From positions 83,879 through 147,878 of the forward strand of contig CALRJY020000014.1 in assembly GCA_943367715.1 (NCBI GenBank): a stretch of DNA of 64,000 bases, in the 5' to 3' direction. Below are positions 34,841-43,257 of the stretch, piece by piece (position 1 is the stretch's first letter; each line of letters opens with the position of its first letter). The position numbers and the translations under genes are program-made. Below the pieces are notes generated by a model. The model was not told the DNA's origin. It made no database searches and was given only the letters and a program-made list of their open reading frames with translations. The stretch is from JAEYXS01 sp943367715 (GTDB lineage Bacteria > Verrucomicrobiota > Verrucomicrobiia > Limisphaerales > JAEYXS01).

Positions 34841-34845
34841 TCTGC

Positions 34846-35058
34846 ATGGAATACAAATGCCCAGAATGCGGATCGGTGATTTACAGTCGTCGCAATTCCC
34901 TGTGTGGCGTCTGTGCCAAGCCCTTGCCCAAGGAACTGCTTTTCACCGCTGAAGAGCGCATTGTGGTGGAACGCGAACTGGAGGAAGCCAAGCACCGTGC
35001 GGACTTGGCCCACGAGGAGAACAAAATCCCACCTCCTCGCCCAACCCTGCCTGACTGA
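34846..35058 (+). CDS. Small zinc-ribbon protein
   Basis: A 70-residue protein with two cysteine pairs in a zinc-ribbon arrangement: CPEC at residues 5-8 and CGVC at 20-23. A charged helix (about 30-58, rich in Glu and Arg) and a Pro-rich tail follow. It starts 5 bases after glmS and is probably in the same transcript. Small zinc ribbons like this are typical in this phylum. Its function is unknown; it could bind nucleic acid or act as a regulatory partner. Confidence 0.65.
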   Translation: MEYKCPECGSVIYSRRNSLCGVCAKPLPKELLFTAEERIVVERELEEAKHRADLAHEENKIPPPRPTLPD

Positions 35059-35144
35059 CCACACGGTTGATGTGACCAGCAGATTTCCTGTGACAAGCTC
35101 CCCTATTCCGCTTATCTCATGCCCAGCTTAATTTGATTCGCACC

Positions 35145-36008
35145 ATGGCAACCAATCGCATCGGCATCATCGGCGGCAGCGGCCTCTATCACATCGAGGG
35201 CTTCACCAATCAAAAATGGGTGAAGGTGAAGACACCCTTCGGCGATCCCTCCGATGAATTTCTCACCGGCACCTTGGCCGGACGCGAAGTCGTTTTCCTC
35301 CCTCGCCATGCCCGCGGTCATCGCATCTTGCCTACCGAGTTGAACCATCGCGCCAACATCTGGGCCATGAAACAGCTCGGCGTGCATTGGATCATCAGCG
35401 TGAGCGCCGTCGGCTCCTTGCAGGCGAAGTATAAGCCGTGCGACATCGTGCTCATCGATCAGTTCCTCGACCGCACCAAGCAATCGCTCAACCACACTTT
35501 CTTCGGTCGCGGCATCGTCGCTCACATCGCTTTTGCTGATCCCATCTGTGAAGAGTTGCGCCAGATCCTTTATAAGACCGCGAAGTCTTGCAAAGCCCGC
35601 GCGCACAATGGCGGCACCTACGTGAACATGGAAGGCCCCGCCTTCAGCACTCGCGCGGAGTCGCTCACCAATCACAAGCTCGGCTACGACGTCATCGGCA
35701 TGACCAATCTCGGCGAGGCCAAGTGCGCGCGTGAAGCCGAGATCGCCTACGCCACCATGGCCATGGTCACGGATTACGATTGCTGGAAAGTGGACGAAGC
35801 CCACGTGACCCTTGAGATGGTCATCGAATATCTCCACCGCAACGCTGCGAAGGCAAAAGAGATCGTCGCGAAAGTCATCGCTCAAATCCCTGCCGAACCG
35901 ACTTGGTCCTGCCACAGCGCCCTACAATGCGCGATCATCACGGATAAGAAGATGTGGCCCAAGAAGACCGTGAAGGAACTGCAGCCCCTCCTCGCGAAGT
36001 ATCTCTGA
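35145..36008 (+). CDS. mtnP: S-methyl-5'-thioadenosine phosphorylase
   Basis: A 287-residue purine phosphorylase that cleaves methylthioadenosine to adenine and methylthioribose-1-phosphate in methionine salvage. Motifs: IGIIGGSGLYHIEGF, the phosphate site PRHARGHRILPTELNHRAN, the purine site NGGTYVNMEGPAFSTRAES, and IGMTNLGEAKCARE. An ATG 12 bases upstream (35133) is less likely because family members start MATxRIGIIGG. It probably follows the glmS/zinc-ribbon transcript after an 86-base gap. Confidence 0.95.
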   Translation: MATNRIGIIGGSGLYHIEGFTNQKWVKVKTPFGDPSDEFLTGTLAGREVVFLPRHARGHRILPTELNHRANIWAMKQLGVHWIISVSAVGSLQAKYKPCDIVLIDQFLDRTKQSLNHTFFGRGIVAHIAFADPICEELRQILYKTAKSCKARAHNGGTYVNMEGPAFSTRAESLTNHKLGYDVIGMTNLGEAKCAREAEIAYATMAMVTDYDCWKVDEAHVTLEMVIEYLHRNAAKAKEIVAKVIAQIPAEPTWSCHSALQCAIITDKKMWPKKTVKELQPLLAKYL

Positions 36009-36017
36009 GGCCGCCCC

Positions 36018-36359
36018 TTACTCCAGCGTGTGCCCGGCGATGGTGCACGTCGCCTTGTTGGTCAGCGCATTGATCGTATAAGTGCCGTTCACGGGACAAC
36101 CTATCGCGTAACGGAAGTACGGGCGTAACTCGCCCATAGCCGGAGTGTCGCCACTATCTTTCTGGTGCTCCACGGCCCACTGCTGTTTCACATTCTCCAA
36201 CTGCCGCAAGTTAGCCAGACACGTCACCAATTGAGCGCGCTCCCGGGGCTTGGCCACACTGACTGCTGCCAGTGCCGCCAGCATGCCCACGATCCCAGCC
36301 ACGATCATGACCTCCAGCAAGGTCATGCCCTGGCACCCCCGTTTTACGGTTATTCTCAC
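36018..36359 (-). CDS. Pseudopilin-like protein, GTG start, probably leaderless
   Basis: A 113-residue type IV pilin-like protein. The GTG start at 36359 gives an ideal prepilin leader of 11 residues (VRITVKRGCQG) cut before MTLLEVMIVAGIVGML with Glu at mature +5. Upstream codons to the ATG at 36428 would give a far too long leader. Two Cys pairs may form disulphides late in the protein (CLANLRQLENV, and CPVNGTY with CTIAGHTLE). A TGCTATAAT extended -10 at 36366-36374 places the transcript start exactly on the GTG. It is an isolated gene, convergent with mtnP. Confidence 0.7.
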   Translation of the reverse strand: MRITVKRGCQGMTLLEVMIVAGIVGMLAALAAVSVAKPRERAQLVTCLANLRQLENVKQQWAVEHQKDSGDTPAMGELRPYFRYAIGCPVNGTYTINALTNKATCTIAGHTLE

Positions 36360-36365
36360 TCTTGG

Positions 36366-36374
36366 ATTATAGCA
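36366..36374 (-). promoter_or_regulatory. Extended -10 promoter of the pseudopilin gene
   Basis: On the minus strand, TGC directly precedes TATAAT (TGCTATAAT), a consensus extended -10. With the usual 6-base spacing, +1 falls on 36359, the G of the GTG start. No good -35 was found at normal spacing, as expected for extended -10 promoters. The start site is inferred, not measured. Confidence 0.5.
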
Positions 36375-36504
36375 TATTGCCAGCCAGCCCTGCCCAATTA
36401 GTGAACTTTCATGAATCATCACCGCCATTCGGCCTCCAAGCCCTGCGATTTTTCACCTCTGAACAGTGTGGATTAGTAACCCTCTTTAAGCTAACCTCCA
36501 CATC

Positions 36505-36918
36505 ATGAGCACGTTCCCCGTGAGTCCGGAGAAGGAAGATCAGCTTGCCCAGCGCATGAGCGCCCTCGGCGTGCAGGAGGCGGATATCGAGGAATCCTTC
36601 GTCCGTTCGGGCGGCCATGGCGGCCAAAATGTCAATAAAGTGGCCACGTGCGTGATGCTTCATCACCTTCCTACCGGGATTCAAGTAAAGTGTCAGGATA
36701 CCCGGCAGCAAGGCATGAACCGCTTTCTCGCCCGGAAACTCCTGCTCGATAAACTCGAAGCCAAGAAGAAGGCGGAAGCCGATGCCGAACGCTCCCGTAT
36801 CGAGAAACTTCGCCGTCAAAAAAGGGGTCGCAGCCGGGCGGCGAAGCAACGCATCCTCGCGGACAAGGCGCACAACTCTACGAAGAAAAGTTTCCGCAAA
36901 CGCGCGACCGAGGATTGA
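36505..36918 (+). CDS. Release-factor-like protein with GGQ domain (ArfB/ICT1 type)
   Basis: A 137-residue protein consisting of only the class I release factor catalytic domain: FVRSGGHGGQNVNKVATCV contains GGQ (about residues 39-41), followed by a basic helical tail (QKRGRSRAAKQRIL ... KKSFRKRATED). There is no stop-codon recognition domain. ArfB/YaeJ and ICT1 rescue stalled ribosomes by placing GGQ in the peptidyl transferase centre while the basic tail sits in the empty mRNA channel. This protein fits that plan but the GHGGQNVNK context is also seen in other small RF-like proteins, so ArfB itself is not certain. Confidence 0.7.
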   Translation: MSTFPVSPEKEDQLAQRMSALGVQEADIEESFVRSGGHGGQNVNKVATCVMLHHLPTGIQVKCQDTRQQGMNRFLARKLLLDKLEAKKKAEADAERSRIEKLRRQKRGRSRAAKQRILADKAHNSTKKSFRKRATED

Positions 36919-36980
36919 AATTATTAAGCGCCTGAGGGACCGACCTCTCGTTCCACCTCGCCGCCCCAAACAACTTCCGC

Positions 36981-37757
36981 CTACTTGCTCAGTCCCCGTT
37001 CACTCTTGCGGGCAAAGTCCAGGAGATGCAGCACTTCAGGAAGTTTGGGCAATTCCGCCTCGATCCGCACCAGCGCGTTACTGATCGTCAATCCATCGCG
37101 GAAGATGATCTTGTAGGCTTGCTTGAGCGCGGTCTGGGCTTCCTCGGAGACGCCGTTGCGTTCCATTCCCACTTTGTTCACTGTGCGCGTCTCCGCCGGA
37201 TTTCCATCCGCCAGCATGTACGGCGGCACATCTTGCACCACCTTGGAGCAGCCACCGATGATGGCCATCGTGCCGATGCGGCAGAATTGATGCACGGCGG
37301 CCAGCCCGCCTACGATCGCATGATTCTCCACCTTCACATGCCCCGCGAGCGTGGCCACGTTGGACATGATGATGTGATTGCCGAGCTGGCAATCATGCGC
37401 GATGTGGCAATACGCCAGGATATGATTCTCCGAGCCGATCACCGTCGCATCGCCATCGGAGGTCGCGCTATGGACCGTCACGTATTCGCGGAACGTGTTG
37501 TTATCCCCGATGCGCGTCCAGGTCATACCGCCCTTCCACTTCAGGTCCTGGGTCTTCAGTCCGATGCTCGCGAAAGGAAAAATCTCATTCCCGCTGCCCA
37601 AGGTCGTATGCCCGTCGATGACCACGTGCGAATGCAACTTGCAGTTCGCGCCGAGTGTCACGTTTTCGCCGATGACGCAATAAGGCCCGATCTGGCAACC
37701 GTTGCCGATCTTCGCTCCCGGATGGATCACTGCGCTGGGATGAATCGTCGTCGTCAT
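36981..37757 (-). CDS. lpxA: Acyl-[ACP]-UDP-N-acetylglucosamine O-acyltransferase
   Basis: A 258-residue left-handed beta-helix enzyme catalysing the first step of lipid A biosynthesis. Hexapeptide repeats run through IHPSAVIHPGAKIGNGCQIG onward, with the catalytic His region in YCHIAHDCQLG and the acyl-ruler region HVKVENHAIVGG. The C-terminal helical domain begins near residue 195. The gene starts 4 bases after the lpxC/fabZ stop; co-transcription of this pair is typical of Verrucomicrobia, Chlamydiae and Bacteroidetes. Confidence 0.95.
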   Translation of the reverse strand: MTTTIHPSAVIHPGAKIGNGCQIGPYCVIGENVTLGANCKLHSHVVIDGHTTLGSGNEIFPFASIGLKTQDLKWKGGMTWTRIGDNNTFREYVTVHSATSDGDATVIGSENHILAYCHIAHDCQLGNHIIMSNVATLAGHVKVENHAIVGGLAAVHQFCRIGTMAIIGGCSKVVQDVPPYMLADGNPAETRTVNKVGMERNGVSEEAQTALKQAYKIIFRDGLTISNALVRIEAELPKLPEVLHLLDFARKSERGLSK

Positions 37758-37761
37758 CGGA

Positions 37762-39153
37762 TTAAGGATCCAGAACCATGAAGGTCACTTCGGCTTCACT
37801 CACCACTTCGCCAGCGACGCTGCAAACGCCCTTGGCCTTGCCGATCTTGCCGCGCCATTTTGTGAGTTCCACATCGATGACGAGCACCGAGCCGGGCCGC
37901 ACCGGTTTACGCCACTTCACACTTTCCGCAGCCATGAAGTAAGCGATCTTGCCCGCGTTCTCCGCCTGCTTGAGCATCAGGATGCCGGCGACTTGAGCGA
38001 TGGCTTCGAGCTGCAGCACGCCGGGCATCACCGGATGGCCCGGGAAATGCCCTTGGAAATACTGTTCGTTCATCGTCACGTATTTCTCGGCGACGATCTT
38101 GAAACCCTCGATCTTCGTGACGCGATCCACCATCAGGAACGGATAACGATGCGGCAGCACCTTCATCACCTGCATCGTGTCCAAACAAGCACCATCCTGG
38201 ACGAGGTTCTCGCCCGCAGGAGCTGCTTCTTTAGATTCCTTGGCCTTCTCTTTGACCGGCGCCACTGGCTTCGCTACTACCGCTTCCGGCGGCGGCGTGA
38301 AAGTCTGCGCCTGCACCAGCGGCTTGCGCATCTGGGCGGAGATCAGCTTGGTCAGCTCCACGTTTCCGCCGTGGCTCGGCTTCACGGCGATGATGTGCCC
38401 GATGACTGGACGTCCCAGCAACGTGAAGTCCCCCAAGATATCCAGCATCTTATGCCGCACGAATTCTTCCGGGTAACGCAACGGCTCCGTCGTCAATACC
38501 GCGTCATCACGGATGACCACGGCGTTCTCGAGACTGCCGCCTTTGATCAAGCCGTTCTTGATGAGATACTCGATCTCCTCGAAGTAGCAAAACGTCCTAG
38601 CGTGCGAGAGTTCCTTCTTCCACGTCGCCGTCGTGATCTCCGTGGAATAGAACTGCGTGAAGCGGCCGCCCTTGCCTGCGCTCGTGCACGTGATCTTCAG
38701 CGTATCGCTGGGGAAAATGGAGATGACCGTCTCACCGCTCGTGTATTGGAGCGGCTCCGTGACCTTGTAAGGCTCGCGCTTCTCCGTCTGCGTGATGGTG
38801 CCAGCCTTGTCCAACAGTTCGCAATAAGCCCGGGAGCTGCCGTCAGCGATGGGCGGCTCATTCGCATCGATCTCCACGATGGCGTTATCGATGTTATAGC
38901 CCGCGAACGCCGCCAGGATATGCTCCACCGTGTGGATGCGGACGTTGCCCTTGCCCAGCGTGGTGGAGCGGTTCGTCTCCGTCACATACTCTACGCGCGC
39001 CTCCACCTCGGGCTTGCCTTCCAAGTCCGTGCGGCGGAAGCGCAAACCAGTGTTTGCCTCCGCCGGGAGGAAGGTCATCTTGACCTTGTTTCCGCTGTGC
39101 AAGCCGGTTCCTTCATAGGACACCGGCTGCTTGATTGTCTGCTGTTGTAACAC
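37762..39153 (-). CDS. lpxC/fabZ: Bifunctional LpxC deacetylase / FabZ dehydratase
   Basis: A 463-residue fusion. Residues about 1-275 are UDP-3-O-acyl-N-acetylglucosamine deacetylase with zinc ligands in the HTVEHILAAFAGYNID motif, and in HKMLDILGDFTLLGRPVIGH later. A Lys/Ala/Pro/Glu-rich linker (about 280-315) joins it to a 3-hydroxyacyl-ACP dehydratase with HRYPFLMVDRV and GHFPGHPVMPGV motifs (catalytic His and Glu regions). The fusion is a phylogenetic marker of Bacteroidetes and the PVC group. It is followed by lpxA in the same operon. Confidence 0.95.
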   Translation of the reverse strand: MLQQQTIKQPVSYEGTGLHSGNKVKMTFLPAEANTGLRFRRTDLEGKPEVEARVEYVTETNRSTTLGKGNVRIHTVEHILAAFAGYNIDNAIVEIDANEPPIADGSSRAYCELLDKAGTITQTEKREPYKVTEPLQYTSGETVISIFPSDTLKITCTSAGKGGRFTQFYSTEITTATWKKELSHARTFCYFEEIEYLIKNGLIKGGSLENAVVIRDDAVLTTEPLRYPEEFVRHKMLDILGDFTLLGRPVIGHIIAVKPSHGGNVELTKLISAQMRKPLVQAQTFTPPPEAVVAKPVAPVKEKAKESKEAAPAGENLVQDGACLDTMQVMKVLPHRYPFLMVDRVTKIEGFKIVAEKYVTMNEQYFQGHFPGHPVMPGVLQLEAIAQVAGILMLKQAENAGKIAYFMAAESVKWRKPVRPGSVLVIDVELTKWRGKIGKAKGVCSVAGEVVSEAEVTFMVLDP

Positions 39154-39303
39154 GGCGTGAGATTAAACAGGTCTGGGACGGCCAAAGCAAGCGGGCTTAT
39201 AGCGAGGTCCGAAAGGAGAAGCGCGATGGGCGAAACGCCCCTGCAAGCGCCCGACAGAGGCTCGTCCCGCCTTCCCCCACCATTGGCCCACCGGTGCAAC
39301 CGG

Positions 39304-40518
39304 TTAGATCATGTGGGAGAACATTGCGTCGCGCAGCTTCGGCTCAAACCACGTGCTCTTCGGCGGCATGATGCCACCGGCGTCCGCGATGGTCATGAGA
39401 TCCTCGATGCTCGTCGGGAACATGCTGAACGCGCAGGCGTATTCGCCGCTGTTCACCAGCTTCTCCAACTCCACCGTGCCGCGGATACCACCCACGAAAT
39501 TGACCTTCTTGCTCGTGCGCGGATCATCGATGCCGAAGATCGGTGCCAGCACATACTTCTGGAGCAGCGTCACATCCAGCTTCTCAATCGGATCATTCGT
39601 CGCCACGAAATGCGGACGGAAATGCAGCGTGTGCCATTGGCCATTCATGAAGAAACCCAGCTCATGCTTGCGTGTGGGCTTCGCCGTGCCTTTGACCGTG
39701 ATGATGAAAACCGCATCCAGCTTCTTCAGAAACTCCTCCGCCGTATTGCCGTTGAAATCTTTCAACACCCGGTTATACGGCAATATCTGCATCTGGTTAT
39801 GCGGGAAGATCACCGTCAGGAATCCATCGCTGTGCCCTGCCCCTTTACGCGACGTGAACACCCGACCCGCTGCCGCACTGCGATGATGACCGTCCGCGAT
39901 GTACAGATATGGAATCTTCGCGAACTCATCCTGAATGAACTGGATCCGTTGCGCATCACGGATCACCCACGCCGTATGCCGCACCCCGTCCTTGGCCACG
40001 ATGTCGATGTTGGGCGCTTCGAGCGATTTCTCCCGCACCAATTTATCCAATTCTTCCACCGCCCGATACGTCAGGAACACCGGCCCCGTTTGCGAATTCA
40101 ACGTCTCGATATGCCGCACGCGATCGTCTTCCTTGTCCGGCCGCGTGAACTCATGCTTCTTGATCACTCCATCCAGATACTCCTGGCAACTCGCCGCCGC
40201 CACCAGACCCGTCTGGCTATGGGCACCCATCACTTGACGATAGAGATAAAAATACGGCTCCTCATCCTGCACCAACGCCCCCTCCGCGATCATCTTCGCG
40301 AAGTTCTCCGCCCCCTTCGCATACACCGGCGCCGAGTAAAGGTCCGTGCCGGGCGGCAGATCGATCTCCGGCTTGCTCACGTGCAGGAAGCTGAGCGGAT
40401 TGCCCGCCGCCATCGCTCTCGCCTCTTCAGACGACATCACGTCGTAAGGCAGCTCACAGATCTGGGCCGCCAGTTCAGGATTCGGACGCAACGCAGCAAA
40501 AGGTTTCAGAGTAGCCAT
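39304..40518 (-). CDS. DUF1015 family protein
   Basis: A 404-residue protein of the DUF1015 family, recognised by the KPFAALRPNPELAAQICELPYDVMSSEEAR opening (family pattern RP..xxA..v..pPYDv), FLHVSKPEIDLPPGTD, and the histidine-rich IADGHHRSAAA motif. Family members are often found near serine or phosphoglycerate pathway genes, and some are proposed to be kinase-like. Function remains unknown. I chose the MATLKPF start (40518) because homologues begin there; an ATG 42 bases upstream would add a hydrophobic run (MRFWAGVLMFAVHF) that looks spurious. Confidence 0.85.
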   Translation of the reverse strand: MATLKPFAALRPNPELAAQICELPYDVMSSEEARAMAAGNPLSFLHVSKPEIDLPPGTDLYSAPVYAKGAENFAKMIAEGALVQDEEPYFYLYRQVMGAHSQTGLVAAASCQEYLDGVIKKHEFTRPDKEDDRVRHIETLNSQTGPVFLTYRAVEELDKLVREKSLEAPNIDIVAKDGVRHTAWVIRDAQRIQFIQDEFAKIPYLYIADGHHRSAAAGRVFTSRKGAGHSDGFLTVIFPHNQMQILPYNRVLKDFNGNTAEEFLKKLDAVFIITVKGTAKPTRKHELGFFMNGQWHTLHFRPHFVATNDPIEKLDVTLLQKYVLAPIFGIDDPRTSKKVNFVGGIRGTVELEKLVNSGEYACAFSMFPTSIEDLMTIADAGGIMPPKSTWFEPKLRDAMFSHMI

Positions 40519-40573
40519 AAAATGGACCGCGAACATAAGGACGCCCGCCCAGAAACGCACGTAAAAAGTCGCA

Positions 40574-40631
40574 CCTTCAAGCTTTGCCCTTGGAGCTTCT
40601 TTTGAGCTTTGAACTTTGAGCTTTGAATTTC
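40574..40631. repeat. Low-complexity TTTGAGCTTTGAACTTT-type repeat
   Basis: This AT-rich stretch lies upstream of the DUF1015 gene and repeats TTTGAGCTTTGAACTTTGAG words. A related segment lies at 971-1010 beside dacB; both contain TTGGAGCTT and a CTTCTTTTGA word. This is probably a dispersed element or slipped simple repeat, and no coding or structural role is evident. Confidence 0.5.
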
Positions 40632-40754
40632 TCTCATGCTCCCCTCACCCCTTTTGCCTACTCGCTCTTCACCCCTATTTCACCCAAAAGGCCTTGATTT
40701 TCGTCCATCTTGGATTCCAATAACCCTAGCGTTTTGCATAACTGATCATTTTGC

Positions 40755-40973
40755 ATGGCGAAAGAAGAGCCCATTGAAATCGAAGGCACCGTGACCCAGG
40801 TGTTACCCGGCACGATGTTTCGCGTGGCCCTCCAGACCGGCCATGAAGTCCTCGCCCACATCTCCGGTAAGATGCGCAAACACTTCATCCGCATCAACGT
40901 CGGCGACCGCGTGAACGTCGAGATGTCCCCCTACGACCTCAGCAAAGCCCGAATCACGTTCCGGCATAGGTAA
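40755..40973 (+). CDS. infA: Translation initiation factor IF-1
   Basis: A 72-residue OB-fold protein, the standard length for IF-1. It begins MAKEEPIEIEGTV and contains the conserved GHEVLAHISGKMRKHFIRI and GDRVNVEMSPYDLSKARITFR segments. It binds the ribosomal A site during initiation. It lies on its own here, separated from ribosomal protein genes, between DUF1015 and apaG on the opposite strand. Confidence 0.97.
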   Translation: MAKEEPIEIEGTVTQVLPGTMFRVALQTGHEVLAHISGKMRKHFIRINVGDRVNVEMSPYDLSKARITFRHR

Positions 40974-41046
40974 GACATAGGCTTAGACTGTTCAGCTAAA
41001 TGCTTCCGGGCTTAACCATTCACACATTCTGGCGATTCAACGCTCA

Positions 41047-41469
41047 TCACGCCCACATCTTCCCCTCACCACCGACCAGTCCCTCCGGCACCCGCATCTC
41101 GAACTTCGGTATCCGCACCACCACGGCATTGCCCTCCTCATCCTGCCCGAGATAAGCGCCCTCAGCCGCCGCATATTTGCCCGCCATCAGATGGAAGCTG
41201 TTGTAGGAAAAGTTATCCCCCGGAATGATCGTTGGCGTCTGGCCCACCACGCCATCACCCTCCACGATCACCATATCGTTCGTATCATCCTTGATCACCC
41301 ACTTCCGCCGCTGGATGGTCACCACGCGCTGGCTGTCATTGTGGATGGTGACGAAATAGACGAAGCAATGCGGCCGGTCCGGCGGCGCGGAAGGATGCTG
41401 GGTGTAAACCACCTTATCCACAGTGACACGCAAACCCGGCAATTCTTTAGGCGACGATGAAAGCGACAT
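41047..41469 (-). CDS. apaG: ApaG domain protein (DUF525)
   Basis: A 140-residue beta-sandwich protein. Family features: FVYFVTIHNDSQRVVTIQRRKWVI, VVGQTPTIIPGDNFSYNS and GKYAAAEGAYLGQDEEGN, all expected in ApaG, whose biochemical role is uncertain (it binds nucleotides or pyrophosphate in some studies). A start at MSLSSSPKELPG (41469) fits family length; a start 48 bases upstream (41517) would add residues without a match. The gene stands alone. Confidence 0.85.
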   Translation of the reverse strand: MSLSSSPKELPGLRVTVDKVVYTQHPSAPPDRPHCFVYFVTIHNDSQRVVTIQRRKWVIKDDTNDMVIVEGDGVVGQTPTIIPGDNFSYNSFHLMAGKYAAAEGAYLGQDEEGNAVVVRIPKFEMRVPEGLVGGEGKMWA

Positions 41470-41775
41470 GATTGATTCGTTGCGCCGCAGTCTGCCTAAA
41501 CAAAATGCCGAGAACAATCCCTATGCTTCTTTGGACCGCGGCTGTGTTTTCCCCAAGAAAACCAGCCGCAGCGGGTTCGGACTCAGATCGAGGTTCAAAT
41601 CATTTCTGAGACTACACCCCACTTTGCGCCTTTTGTGCTTTCTCGTGGCCATTCCCTCCCCGTCTCTTTTGTCCGCGTATTCAGCGTATTCTGTGGTTAT
41701 CCCCTCTCTCGCCATATCCCGCTTTCCCCCGACTCCACACTCGACATCACCCCTTCAAATTCCCACCCTCTCCCC

Positions 41776-43170
41776 ATGCAAATCCAGTTCCTCGGGGCCG
41801 CCCGTACCACCACGGGCTCGCAGTTTCTATTGGAAGTGAACGGACAACGCATCCTTCTGGAGTGCGGCCTCTTCCAAGGCCATCGCGAGGAGATGACCTC
41901 GCGCAACTGCTGTTTCCAGTTCGATCCCTCGAAGATTGATTGCGCCATCCTCAGCCACGCGCACATCGATCACTGCGGTAATTTACCGAATCTCTGCCGC
42001 CAGGGCTTTCGCGGGAACATCTACTGCACCTTCGCCACGCGCGATCTCGCCAGCATCATGCTCGCCGATTCAGCCAAGATCCAACAGGCCGATGCCCAAT
42101 ACGTCTCCAAGAAACGCGCCAAACAAGGCAAGCCTCCCGTGGAACCGCTCTACTCGATCGAGGATGCCGAGATGGTCGCGCACCAGTTCGTCGCCTTCGG
42201 CTACGATCGCCCCATGCTCATCGCCGATGGTGTAACGCTTACTTTCAAAGACGCCGGCCACATCCTCGGTTCCGCGCAAGTCGTGCTGGATGTCCGCGAG
42301 AACGGCCGCAAATACCGTTACCTCTTCTCCGGCGACGTGGGCCGTGGCGATGACGATATCCTGCGCGATCCTGCCCCCGTGGAGAACGTGGACTTCCTCC
42401 AGATCGAGAGCACCTACGGCAACCGCGATCACGTGGCCAAATCCGGCAGTTACGAGAAGGTGCTCGAACTGGTGAAGGACACCATCGCTCGGAACGGCAA
42501 GATCATCATCCCCGCCTTCTCCGTCGGCCGCACGCAAGACATCGTCTATGCGCTCAACCAGCTCAATGAAGCGGGGCAGCTTCCGCACATCCCCATCTTC
42601 GTGGACAGCCCGCTCAGCGTGAACGCCACCGAGATCTATCGTCTTCATCCCGAATGCTTCAACCAGAAGACGTACGAGTTCCTGCGCACGAAGAACAATC
42701 CCTTTGGCATGGAGAATCTCACCTACATCCGGGAGCTGGCCCAGTCCATGAAACTCAACGACCTGAAGGAACCGGCCATCATCATCAGCGCGTCAGGCAT
42801 GTGCGAGGCAGGCCGCGTGCGTCATCATCTGAAGAATCATATCAGCGATCCCAGCACCACCGTCCTTTTCATCGGCTATTGCGCCGACCATACCTTGGGC
42901 GCGGCCATCCGCTCCGGCCGCAATCCCGTGAACATCTTCGGCGAGCCGCATCGGGTGAACGCCAAGATCGCCGCCGTGGATTCCTTCTCCGGCCATGCTG
43001 ACCGGAATGAATTGAAGAACTACGTCCAGAAGATCACCGGTGACATAAAGAAAATCTTCATCGTCCACGGTGAGGAAGAGCAATCCCTGCCCTTCGCCGA
43101 AACCCTCAAGCAGATGAAGCCAGATGCGGACATCATCGTGCCGGAACATGGACAGAAGGAAATGATTTGA
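41776..43170 (+). CDS. Metallo-beta-lactamase/beta-CASP RNA-processing nuclease
   Basis: A 464-residue two-metal nuclease. The MBL zinc motif SHAHIDHCG is in the N-terminal domain, followed by the beta-CASP domain (FSVGRTQDIVYALN, and SASGMCEAGRVRHHL), and the RMMBL histidine in SGHADRNEL and IVHGEEEQ near the C-terminus. It is related to archaeal/bacterial CPSF73-like proteins and to RNase J, but without the RNase J C-terminal domain. It would process RNA ends; the substrate is unknown. The ATG at 41776 begins the canonical MQIQFLGAARTTTG, so an in-frame extension upstream to 41635 is noncoding. Confidence 0.9.
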   Translation: MQIQFLGAARTTTGSQFLLEVNGQRILLECGLFQGHREEMTSRNCCFQFDPSKIDCAILSHAHIDHCGNLPNLCRQGFRGNIYCTFATRDLASIMLADSAKIQQADAQYVSKKRAKQGKPPVEPLYSIEDAEMVAHQFVAFGYDRPMLIADGVTLTFKDAGHILGSAQVVLDVRENGRKYRYLFSGDVGRGDDDILRDPAPVENVDFLQIESTYGNRDHVAKSGSYEKVLELVKDTIARNGKIIIPAFSVGRTQDIVYALNQLNEAGQLPHIPIFVDSPLSVNATEIYRLHPECFNQKTYEFLRTKNNPFGMENLTYIRELAQSMKLNDLKEPAIIISASGMCEAGRVRHHLKNHISDPSTTVLFIGYCADHTLGAAIRSGRNPVNIFGEPHRVNAKIAAVDSFSGHADRNELKNYVQKITGDIKKIFIVHGEEEQSLPFAETLKQMKPDADIIVPEHGQKEMI

Positions 43171-43204
43171 ATGAGTCCATAAGCGTCTTCACCACAGACA
43201 AGAA

Positions 43205-43235
43205 AAAGCCCGTGAGCAAAATGCTCACGGGCTTT
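43205..43235. terminator. Bidirectional terminator between beta-CASP gene and transketolase
   Basis: A 14-bp perfect stem (AAAGCCCGTGAGCA and its complement, loop AAA). The minus strand is followed by TTTTTC, so it should terminate the transketolase transcript efficiently. The plus-strand tail is weaker. Confidence 0.8.
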
Positions 43236-43257
43236 AGCAATAATTAAGGCCGGGGAA

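Noticed and set aside
37993..39150. 385-residue open frame opposite lpxC/fabZ
   Set aside because: It is antisense to a well-recognised fused enzyme and has no motifs.
39157..40605. 482-residue open frame opposite the DUF1015 gene
   Set aside because: Arg/His-rich shadow; DUF1015 motifs on the other strand are clear.
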